Assembly (NCBI RefSeq): GCF_000312665.1
Contig: NZ_HF536772.1
Coordinates: 2,245,813-2,309,812 of the forward strand
Length of the DNA stretch: 64,000 nt
Origin: Rhizobium mesoamericanum STM3625
GTDB taxonomy: Bacteria; Pseudomonadota; Alphaproteobacteria; Rhizobiales; Rhizobiaceae
Direction: 5' to 3'
This document shows, in pieces, positions 57,000-64,000 of the stretch (position 1 is the first letter of the stretch; each line of letters begins with the position of its first letter). Position numbers and translations under genes: made by a program. The notes below the pieces were generated by a model. The model saw only the letters and a program-made list of their open reading frames with translations. It ran no database searches and was not told where the DNA came from.

Positions 57000-58304
57000 A
57001 TGTTACACGATAAAGACCGCATCTTTACCAACATTTACGGCCTCAAGGACAAGTCCCTGAAGGGTGCGATGGCGCGAGGCCACTGGGATGGCACCAAGCA
57101 GATCCTGGAAAAGGGTCGCGACTGGATCATCAACGAAATGAAGGCCTCTGGTCTTCGTGGTCGTGGCGGCGCCGGCTTCCCAACCGGTCTCAAGTGGTCC
57201 TTTATGCCGAAGGAGAGTGATGGTCGCCCGCACTATCTCGTCGTTAATGCCGACGAGTCAGAGCCGGGCACCTGCAAAGACCGCGATATCATGCGCCACG
57301 ATCCGCATACGCTGATCGAAGGCTGCGTCATCGCGAGCTTTGCGATGGGGGCGAATACTGCGTACATCTACGTCCGCGGAGAATATATCCGCGAGCGTGA
57401 GGCTCTGCAGGCGGCAATTGACGAATGCTATGACTACGGCCTGCTCGGCAAGAACAACAAGCTCGGCTGGGATATGGACATTTTCGTCCACCATGGTGCT
57501 GGCGCTTATATTTGCGGCGAGGAAACTGCGCTGCTCGAAAGCTTGGAAGGCAAGAAGGGCCAACCGCGCCTGAAGCCCCCATTCCCGGCAAACATGGGTC
57601 TCTATGGCTGCCCCACGACAGTCAACAACGTCGAGTCGATTGCTGTCGCTCCGACCATTCTGCGTCGCGGTGCTGGCTGGTTCTCGGCGATCGGTCGTCC
57701 GAACAACGTCGGCACCAAGCTGTTCATGCTGTCGGGCCACGTAAACAAGCCGTGCACAGTCGAAGAGGAAATGGGCATCACGTTCCGTGAGCTCGTCGAT
57801 CGCCACGCAGGTGGCATCCGAGGCGGATGGGATAACCTGCTCGCGGTTATTCCGGGCGGCGCATCGTGCCCGATCGTTCCGGCCAAGGACATCATCGATT
57901 GCCCGATGGATTTCGACGGCCTGCGCGCTGTCGGTTCGTCCTTCGGTACCGCCGCATCGATTGTCATGGATAAGTCGACCGACGTCATCAAGGCGATCGC
58001 TCGCATCTCGGCCTTCTTCAAGCATGAGAGCTGCGGCCAGTGCACGCCGTGCCGTGAAGGCACCGGCTGGATGTGGCGAGTGATGGAGCGCATGGCCAAG
58101 GGCAATGCCCAGAAGCGCGAGATCGACATGCTGTTCCAGGTCACCAAGCAGATCGAAGGTCATACCATCTGTGCGCTCGGCGATGCCGCCGCATGGCCCG
58201 TGCAGGGTCTGATCCGCAATTTCCGTCCCGAGATTGAGGCGCGCATCGACCAGTATACGGCAAGCGCACTGGACCACGGTGCTGTTCTTGAGGCTGCAGA
58301 GTAA
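57000..58304 (+). CDS. nuoF: NADH-quinone oxidoreductase subunit F
   Basis: 434 aa; binds NADH, FMN and cluster N3. The FMN-binding [16 protein letters not shown] lies near residue 50-65, and [14 protein letters not shown] follows. The [4Fe-4S] motif [12 protein letters not shown] plus a later Cys is intact. It starts 10 nt after nuoE. Confidence 0.97.
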   Translation: MLHDKDRIFTNIYGLKDKSLKGAMARGHWDGTKQILEKGRDWIINEMKASGLRGRGGAGFPTGLKWSFMPKESDGRPHYLVVNADESEPGTCKDRDIMRHDPHTLIEGCVIASFAMGANTAYIYVRGEYIREREALQAAIDECYDYGLLGKNNKLGWDMDIFVHHGAGAYICGEETALLESLEGKKGQPRLKPPFPANMGLYGCPTTVNNVESIAVAPTILRRGAGWFSAIGRPNNVGTKLFMLSGHVNKPCTVEEEMGITFRELVDRHAGGIRGGWDNLLAVIPGGASCPIVPAKDIIDCPMDFDGLRAVGSSFGTAASIVMDKSTDVIKAIARISAFFKHESCGQCTPCREGTGWMWRVMERMAKGNAQKREIDMLFQVTKQIEGHTICALGDAAAWPVQGLIRNFRPEIEARIDQYTASALDHGAVLEAAE

Positions 58305-58309
58305 GCGCG

Positions 58310-58942
58310 ATGACAACGAAGGCATCCGAGAGCAGAAAGAAGGCGGAAGTGGCTGATTTCTCGGCCGAGTTCGGCCGCCTTGCTGCCGAGATGCTGGAGA
58401 ACGCCCAAGCGCTGCCGGTGCCGCCTGTGATGGTGAACCCGGCGGCCGCAATGGCTGCAGCCACGGCGATCGGCTTCGGCTTTACGACGCAGATGGCAGG
58501 CGCATTCTTCGGCGCCCTGCAGGGCGCACTCGATGCAACAAGTAAGCTCGCAGCCGCTCTCGACGAGTCGCCGCCCGAAGAGGGCAAGCCGCTGGTTGAG
58601 GTAAGACCGGAGAACATTCGCCCGGCGGCTGCAAAAAAGGGCGCGGAAAAAGTCGAGCTTTCTGTCGTTCCACTCAAGCCTGCTGCCAAGCCCGATGTGG
58701 CTGCCAAGCGCGCATCGCGCGCTCGCAAGACCGACGATCTGAAGCAGATTGCCGGAATCGGCCCGAAGATCGAGCAGGTGCTGAATGCCATGGGCATCCA
58801 TTCCTTCGCGGTAATCGCCGGTTGGTCCGACGAGGATGTCGCCCGCATCGACGCAGAGCTTGGTTTTGACGGACGGATCGCTCGTGACGGCTGGGTTGGC
58901 CAGGCCAAAGCACTGGCCGCCAAGGGGCGAAAGCGGAAGTGA
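58310..58942 (+). CDS. Helix-hairpin-helix domain protein between nuoF and nuoG
   Basis: 210 aa. Residues 1-140 are Ala-rich, with a hydrophobic stretch (AAAMAAATAIGFGF, 45-58) and a basic linker. Residues 142-205 form a helix-hairpin-helix-like module that matches the NuoE tail at 36 of 66 aligned positions by eye. It starts 5 nt after nuoF and is clearly in the operon. The N-terminal part resembles phasin-like helical proteins only loosely. No enzymatic motif is seen; an assembly or scaffold role is a guess. Confidence 0.85.
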   Translation: MTTKASESRKKAEVADFSAEFGRLAAEMLENAQALPVPPVMVNPAAAMAAATAIGFGFTTQMAGAFFGALQGALDATSKLAAALDESPPEEGKPLVEVRPENIRPAAAKKGAEKVELSVVPLKPAAKPDVAAKRASRARKTDDLKQIAGIGPKIEQVLNAMGIHSFAVIAGWSDEDVARIDAELGFDGRIARDGWVGQAKALAAKGRKRK

Positions 58943-59160
58943 ATTTTTCGGCCGAATAGGTCGGAGCAAGGTCAAGGCTGAAGAGTGGAGGGCAGGGCCT
59001 GAAACTGCTGAGGCCGAAGGCTGATCCGGGGCTACGGGATCGGCGGAGAATTTGAGCGACACCGATGCCAACGGGATAAGAATCCGGCCTGGCAGCGAAA
59101 CTGTTGCAAAGTGGGTTTGTTTGCCGCCATCCGGCAAACGGAAAACAGGACTGAGTGACG

Positions 59161-61242
59161 ATGGCAAAACTGAAGATTGACGGCAACGAGATCGAAGTTC
59201 CGGATCATTTCACGCTGCTGCAGGCGTGCGAGGAAGCCGGGGCTGAAGTTCCGCGCTTCTGCTTCCATGAGCGCCTTTCGGTTGCCGGCAACTGCCGCAT
59301 GTGCCTCGTTGAGGTGAAGGGCGGCCCGCCGAAGCCGCAGGCATCTTGCGCCATGGGCGTTCGCGACATCCGCGGCGGCCCGAACGGCGAACTCCCAGAG
59401 GTTTTCACCAACACGCCGATGGTCAAGAAGGCCCGCGAAGGCGTGATGGAGTTCCTGCTGATCAACCACCCGCTGGATTGCCCGATCTGCGACCAGGGCG
59501 GCGAATGCGACCTGCAGGACCAGGCGATGGCCTTTGGCATCGACTCGTCCCGCTATCAGGAAGACAAGCGCGCCGTCGAGGACAAGTACATTGGGCCGCT
59601 CGTAAAGACGGTCATGAACCGTTGCATTCACTGCACGCGCTGCGTTCGCTTTACGACTGAAGTGGCCGGTATCTCCGAACTCGGCCTGATCGGCCGCGGC
59701 GAAGACGCTGAAATTACCACTTACCTCGAGCAGGCGATGACCTCCGAGCTGCAGGGTAACATCGTTGACCTCTGCCCGGTCGGAGCGTTGACCTCGAAGC
59801 CGTTCGCCTTCACGGCGCGTCCGTGGGAGTTGAACAAGACCGAAACGATCGACGTCATGGACGCGCTTGGCTCCGCAATCCGTGTGGACACGCGTGGCCG
59901 TGAAGTCATGCGCGTCATGCCGCGCGTCAACGATCAGATCAACGAGGAGTGGATTTCTGACAAGAGCCGCTTCATCTGGGATGGTCTGAAGACACAGCGT
60001 CTCGACCGACCCTACGTCCGCAAGGATGGCCGCCTGCAGGCAGCGACCTGGGGCGAAGCCTTCGGCGCCATCAAAGCCGCCGTTGCAGCAACCAGCGGCG
60101 AGAAGATCGGTGCGATCGCCGGCGATCTCGCATCCGTCGAAGAAATGTACGCGCTGTCGGAGCTCGTAAAGTCGCTTGGTTCCGACAACCTTGACTGTCG
60201 CCAAGATGGGACGGCACTTGATCCGTCGCTCGGCCGCGCAAGCTACCTCTTCAACCCGACGATTGAAGGCATCGAGCAGGCGGACGCACTGCTGATCATC
60301 GGCGCCAACCCGCGCTTCGAAGCTGCCGTGCTCAACGCCCGCATCCGCAAGCGCTGGCGTCGCGGCAACTTCCCGATCGGCGTGATCGGTGAAGCTGGTG
60401 AACTGCGATATGACTATGAATATCTCGGTGCTGGTCCGGATACGCTGAAGGATCTCGCCGACGGCAACCATGCGTTCGCGAAGGTCCTGACGGATGCCAA
60501 GAAGCCGATGATCCTCATCGGTCAAGGCGCTCTGTCACGCACTGATGGGGCTGGTGTTCTTGCAACGGCTGCAAAGCTTGCTGGCACCGTCGGCGCAGTC
60601 GTCGAAGGCTGGAACGGCTTTGCCGTGCTGCACACCGCGGCATCACGCGTCGGCGGTCTTGACCTTGGCTTTGTTCCCGGTGCCAAGGGCGTTAACGCCG
60701 CCGAGATGCTGACCTCGATGGACGTTCTCTTCCTGCTTGGCGCCGACGAACTTGATTTCGCTGCCAAGAAGGCAAAGCTGACGGTCTACATCGGCTCGCA
60801 CGGCGACAATGGTGCCCACAATGCCGACGTCATCCTGCCGGCGGCTGCCTACACCGAAAAGTCTGGCATCTGGGTCAACACCGAGGGTCGCGTTCAGATG
60901 GGCAATCGCGCCGGCTTCGCGCCGGGCGACGCCCGCGAAGACTGGGCGATCCTGCGTGCGCTTTCAGACGTGCTTGGCAAGAAGCTTCCGTTTGATTCGC
61001 TTAGCGAATTGCGGGCGAAGCTCTATGCCGCGTTCCCGCATTTCGCGCTGATCGACGAGATCGCTGAAAGCGACAGCGCCAAAATTGCCGCAGTCGCGAA
61101 AAAAGCCGGCAAGATGACCAAATCCGGGTTTGCGTCGCCGGTCAAAGACTTCTATTTGACGAACCCGATCGCGCGCGCCTCGGCAGTGATGGCCGAGTGC
61201 TCGGCATTGGCCCGCAACAACTTCAAAGTCGCGGCAGAGTAA
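59161..61242 (+). CDS. nuoG: NADH-quinone oxidoreductase subunit G
   Basis: 693 aa from the ATG at 59161 (MAKLKIDGNEIEVPD); a GTG at 59155 is two codons earlier. The N-terminal [2Fe-2S] ferredoxin domain has Cys in CFHERLSVAGNCRMCLVEV. A His/Cys [4Fe-4S] site follows (HPLDCPICDQGGECDLQD), then CIHCTRCVRF with CPVGALTSKPF. The C-terminal molybdopterin-oxidoreductase-like fold lacks a cofactor motif, as usual. The ~220-nt gap after the preceding gene has no other ORF. Confidence 0.97.
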   Translation: MAKLKIDGNEIEVPDHFTLLQACEEAGAEVPRFCFHERLSVAGNCRMCLVEVKGGPPKPQASCAMGVRDIRGGPNGELPEVFTNTPMVKKAREGVMEFLLINHPLDCPICDQGGECDLQDQAMAFGIDSSRYQEDKRAVEDKYIGPLVKTVMNRCIHCTRCVRFTTEVAGISELGLIGRGEDAEITTYLEQAMTSELQGNIVDLCPVGALTSKPFAFTARPWELNKTETIDVMDALGSAIRVDTRGREVMRVMPRVNDQINEEWISDKSRFIWDGLKTQRLDRPYVRKDGRLQAATWGEAFGAIKAAVAATSGEKIGAIAGDLASVEEMYALSELVKSLGSDNLDCRQDGTALDPSLGRASYLFNPTIEGIEQADALLIIGANPRFEAAVLNARIRKRWRRGNFPIGVIGEAGELRYDYEYLGAGPDTLKDLADGNHAFAKVLTDAKKPMILIGQGALSRTDGAGVLATAAKLAGTVGAVVEGWNGFAVLHTAASRVGGLDLGFVPGAKGVNAAEMLTSMDVLFLLGADELDFAAKKAKLTVYIGSHGDNGAHNADVILPAAAYTEKSGIWVNTEGRVQMGNRAGFAPGDAREDWAILRALSDVLGKKLPFDSLSELRAKLYAAFPHFALIDEIAESDSAKIAAVAKKAGKMTKSGFASPVKDFYLTNPIARASAVMAECSALARNNFKVAAE

Positions 61243-61254
61243 GGGCAGGGGACT

Positions 61255-62298
61255 ATGGAATCGTTTGTTTCAACTTATGTCTTGCCCGGCCTCCTGATGG
61301 TCGGTCAGTCGCTTCTTCTCCTGGTCTGCCTGCTCGTCTTCATCGCCTACATCCTGTTGGCCGACCGTAAGATCTGGGCAGCCGTGCAGCTTCGCCGCGG
61401 TCCGAATGTGGTGGGCCCGTGGGGTCTTTTCCAGTCTTTCGCCGATCTTTTGAAATTCGTCTTCAAGGAGCCGGTTATTCCAGCCGGTGCCAACAAGGCG
61501 GTCTTCTTGCTTGCTCCTCTCGTCACCGTGCTTCTGGCACTGTCGACCTGGGCGGTCGTGCCGCTGGCAGATGGCTGGGTTATCGCCAACATCAATGTCG
61601 GCATACTCTACATCTTCGCGATCTCGTCGCTTGAAGTGTACGGCATCATCATGGGCGGCTGGGCTTCGAACTCGAAGTACCCCTTCCTTGGCGCGTTGCG
61701 CTCAGCCGCACAGATGGTTTCCTACGAAGTCTCGATCGGCTTTGTTATCGTCACCGTTCTGCTCTGCGTTGGCTCGCTGAACCTGACAGACATCGTCCAT
61801 GCCCAGCAGGCTGGCCTCGGTACGCGCCTTGGTCTGCCGTCGTCCTTCCTCGACTGGCACTGGCTGGCGCTGTTCCCGATGTTCATTGTCTTCTTCATTT
61901 CGGCGCTGGCTGAAACGAACCGCCCGCCTTTTGATCTTCCGGAAGCCGAATCCGAACTCGTCGCCGGCTTCATGGTCGAATACGGCTCCTCGCTCTACAT
62001 GATGTTCATGCTCGGCGAATACGCGGCCATCGTTCTGATGTGCTCGCTGACCACGATCCTGTTCCTCGGAGGCTGGCTGCCGCCCGTCGACGTATGGTTC
62101 CTGAACTGGGTTCCAGGTGTTATCTGGTTCACGCTGAAGTCGTGCCTGGTGTTCTTTATGTTCGCGATGGTCAAGGCATTCGTGCCGCGCTATCGCTACG
62201 ACCAGCTGATGCGCCTCGGCTGGAAGGTCTTCCTTCCGCTGTCGCTCGCCATGGTCGTTATCGTTGCATTCGTGCTGAAGCTGACGGGTTGGGCATGA
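61255..62298 (+). CDS. nuoH: NADH-quinone oxidoreductase subunit H
   Basis: 347 aa, eight or nine transmembrane helices, forming the quinone entry and the first proton channel. [22 protein letters not shown] and [20 protein letters not shown] are the conserved loops. It begins 12 nt after nuoG. Confidence 0.97.
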   Translation: MESFVSTYVLPGLLMVGQSLLLLVCLLVFIAYILLADRKIWAAVQLRRGPNVVGPWGLFQSFADLLKFVFKEPVIPAGANKAVFLLAPLVTVLLALSTWAVVPLADGWVIANINVGILYIFAISSLEVYGIIMGGWASNSKYPFLGALRSAAQMVSYEVSIGFVIVTVLLCVGSLNLTDIVHAQQAGLGTRLGLPSSFLDWHWLALFPMFIVFFISALAETNRPPFDLPEAESELVAGFMVEYGSSLYMMFMLGEYAAIVLMCSLTTILFLGGWLPPVDVWFLNWVPGVIWFTLKSCLVFFMFAMVKAFVPRYRYDQLMRLGWKVFLPLSLAMVVIVAFVLKLTGWA

Positions 62299-62338
62299 TC
62301 ATGCCGGCCCTCGTTTCAAGCAATATTGGAGGTTGAAG

Positions 62339-62830
62339 ATGGCAGGCTTGTCCAACGCGGTCAGCTCGCTGTTCCTGAAGGAATTCGTCGGTGCGTTCTG
62401 GCTGACCTTCCGGTACTTTTTTAAGCAAAAGGCAACGGTCAACTACCCGTTCGAAAAGGGACCGGTCAGCCCGCGCTTCCGCGGCGAACACGCGCTGCGT
62501 CGTTATCCCAACGGCGAAGAGCGCTGCATCGCCTGCAAGCTTTGTGAGGCTATCTGTCCTGCACAGGCGATCACCATCGAAGCAGGCCCGCGCCGCAATG
62601 ATGGCACGCGCCGCACGGTTCGTTACGATATCGACATGGTCAAGTGCATCTACTGCGGCTTCTGCCAGGAAGCGTGCCCGGTCGATGCGATCGTCGAGGG
62701 CCCGAATTTCGAATTTGCGACGGAAACGCGCGAAGAGCTCTACTTCGACAAGCAGAAGCTCCTCGACAACGGCGACCGGTGGGAGCGCGAGATCGCGCGC
62801 AACATCGCACTGGACGCGCCGTACCGTTGA
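62339..62830 (+). CDS. nuoI: NADH-quinone oxidoreductase subunit I
   Basis: 163 aa from the ATG at 62339, with GGAGG 6 nt upstream; a TTG at 62333 is rejected. Two [4Fe-4S] motifs for N6a/N6b: [12 protein letters not shown] (Cys63, 66, 69, 73) and [12 protein letters not shown] (Cys103, 106, 109, 113). An N-terminal amphipathic helix binds the membrane. Confidence 0.97.
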   Translation: MAGLSNAVSSLFLKEFVGAFWLTFRYFFKQKATVNYPFEKGPVSPRFRGEHALRRYPNGEERCIACKLCEAICPAQAITIEAGPRRNDGTRRTVRYDIDMVKCIYCGFCQEACPVDAIVEGPNFEFATETREELYFDKQKLLDNGDRWEREIARNIALDAPYR

Positions 62831-62971
62831 TCGAAATTGAAATGCCGGAGTGTCGCCGCTTGCGTGGCTTCCGGTCAACATGCACCGGAGTTTTGCCGGA
62901 GAGTTCCGCGCGAAGCTTCATGGGGCAGGGAAACTCCCGGCAGCCCGGGGGAAGATGAAAAAGGCACCAAC

Positions 62972-63586
62972 ATGGGTCTGCAGGCTCTATTTTTCTATCT
63001 TTTCGCCTTTGTCGCGGTAGCGTCGGCGTTCATGGTCATCTGGTCGAAGAATCCGGTTCATTCGGTTCTCTTCCTGATCCTGGTTTTCTTCAACGCGGCT
63101 GGCCTCTTCCTGCTGCTCGGCGCCGAATTCCTGGCGATGATCCTGCTCGTCGTTTACGTCGGTGCCGTCGCCGTTCTCTTCCTCTTCGTGGTGATGATGC
63201 TCGACATCGACTTTACGGAGTTGCGCGCGGGCGTCCTCGAATACGCACCGATCGGTGCGATCATCGGGTTGATCCTTGCGGCTGAGCTGATCGTTGTCGG
63301 CGGTGGCAGTGTGATCTCGCCGGAGATCGCCAAGACGGTGACGATGCCGATACCGCCATTGACCGAGCGCACCAATACCGCCGCTCTCGGCGATGTGCTC
63401 TATACGAATTACGTCTACTTCTTCCAGATCGCTGGTCTGGTGCTGCTCGTCGCGATGATCGGTGCGATCGTGCTGACACTCAAGCATCGCCAGAACATCA
63501 AGCGGCAGAATATCGCCCGCCAGGTTGCCCGCAGCCCCGAGACCGCCGTCGAAGTGGTCAAGGTCAAGCCGGGTCAGGGCGTGTGA
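62972..63586 (+). CDS. nuoJ: NADH-quinone oxidoreductase subunit J
   Basis: 204 aa from the ATG at 62972 (MGLQALFFYLFAFVAVA); the longer frame from 62837 is intergenic. Five transmembrane helices, with LLGAEFLAMILLVVYVGAVAVLF forming the conserved pi-bulge helix TM3. The 141-nt gap before it has no gene. Confidence 0.96.
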   Translation: MGLQALFFYLFAFVAVASAFMVIWSKNPVHSVLFLILVFFNAAGLFLLLGAEFLAMILLVVYVGAVAVLFLFVVMMLDIDFTELRAGVLEYAPIGAIIGLILAAELIVVGGGSVISPEIAKTVTMPIPPLTERTNTAALGDVLYTNYVYFFQIAGLVLLVAMIGAIVLTLKHRQNIKRQNIARQVARSPETAVEVVKVKPGQGV

Positions 63587-63615
63587 GGCAGGCGCGAGCT
63601 TAAGGAACAAATACA

Positions 63616-63924
63616 ATGGTCATCGGACTTTCCCATTACCTGACGGTCAGCGCCATCCTCTTCACGCTCGGCGTCTTCGGCATCTTCCTGAACCGCAAGA
63701 ACATCATCGTCATTCTGATGTCGATCGAGCTAATTCTGCTTGCGGTCAACATCAACATGGTCGCCTTCTCGTCGTTCCTCAACGACATCGTCGGCCAGGT
63801 TTTCGCATTGTTTATTCTGACCGTCGCTGCGGCTGAAGCGGCTATCGGTCTTGCAATTCTCGTCGTCTTCTACCGCAACCGCGGCTCGATCGGCGTCGAA
63901 GACGTCAATATGATGAAGGGCTGA
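63616..63924 (+). CDS. nuoK: NADH-quinone oxidoreductase subunit K
   Basis: 102 aa, three helices, homologous to ND4L/Mrp[30 protein letters not shown] contains the conserved Glu of TM2, and a second Glu is in [13 protein letters not shown]. It lies 29 nt after nuoJ. Confidence 0.97.
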   Translation: MVIGLSHYLTVSAILFTLGVFGIFLNRKNIIVILMSIELILLAVNINMVAFSSFLNDIVGQVFALFILTVAAAEAAIGLAILVVFYRNRGSIGVEDVNMMKG

Positions 63925-63931
63925 TAAGGCT

Positions 63932-64000
63932 ATGTTTTTATATAAGGCTATCGTCTTTCTTCCCCTGATTGGCGCAATCATCGCCGGCCTCTTCGGCCGC
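63932..64000 (+). CDS. nuoL: NADH-quinone oxidoreductase subunit L, 5' end only
   Basis: The window ends after 23 codons (MFLYKAIVFLPLIGAIIAGL...), the first transmembrane helix of NuoL/ND5. It starts 7 nt after nuoK behind AAGG. nuoM and nuoN are expected beyond the window. Confidence 0.9.
   Translation, partial: MFLYKAIVFLPLIGAIIAGLFGR

Noticed and set aside
1..64000. CRISPR array, insertion sequence, prophage or integrase-att site at the tRNA genes
   Set aside because: No spaced direct repeats, transposase or integrase frames, or partial tRNA duplications at a distance were found.

Overview
The window is a 64 kb stretch of chromosome from an alphaproteobacterium, almost certainly a Rhizobium-group member of the Rhizobiaceae. 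The evidence is the protein sequences as I recognise them (short type-2 ArgC, RibN-type transporter remnant, NuoE with a helix-hairpin-helix tail), the dctB-dctD/dctA pair with a textbook sigma-54 promoter, and the gene order. Species cannot be fixed from this alone. I see no insertion sequence, prophage, integron or CRISPR array. It is mainly core genome with a few accessory patches.

Layout. (1) 1-14975: ribosomal super-cluster, laid out as S10 (rpsJ to rpsQ), spc (rplN to secY, followed by adk) and alpha (rpsM, rpsK, rpoA, rplQ). Several gaps inside it hold hairpins, some with T-runs. (2) 15008-18963: msrPQ (periplasmic methionine sulfoxide repair), divergent from ilvD. (3) 19001-24720: LprI-like exported protein, Do-type protease plus rarA, DUF1883 protein, DoxX protein and a TauE/SafE permease. 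(4) 24737-28846: minus-strand argC, speB, rpsI, rplM and a hotdog thioesterase. (5) 28920-33564: enoyl-CoA hydratase, EamA permease, a small exported Cys-containing protein, a CoA-binding protein, O-acetylhomoserine sulfhydrylase and a cupin. (6) 33640-38437: dctD-dctB divergent from dctA, with tandem DctD-like sites and a -24/-12 promoter between them. (7) 38501-41039: cytochrome P450 and a membrane diguanylate cyclase. (8) 41417-46925: clpP, clpX, lon and HU, a proteostasis/nucleoid block. (9) 47050-47980: an FMN riboswitch in front of a decayed ribN-like riboflavin transporter gene. (10) 47999-51426: aldo/keto reductase, cupin, methyltransferase and a degenerate GGDEF protein. (11) 51741-52424: tRNA-Val and two identical tRNA-Asp genes. 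(12) 52748-64000: the respiratory complex I operon nuoA to nuoL (nuoL cut by the window end), with two extra genes inside it.

How the genes work together. The ribosomal/secY/rpoA block supplies translation, secretion and transcription machinery. DctABD imports C4-dicarboxylates, the carbon source rhizobia use in nodules, and the nuo operon oxidises the NADH made from them. The points most worth a second look are the apparently orphaned FMN riboswitch, the repeated helix-hairpin-helix module and small exported protein inside the nuo operon, the hairpins inside the ribosomal cluster, and the compact dct control region.
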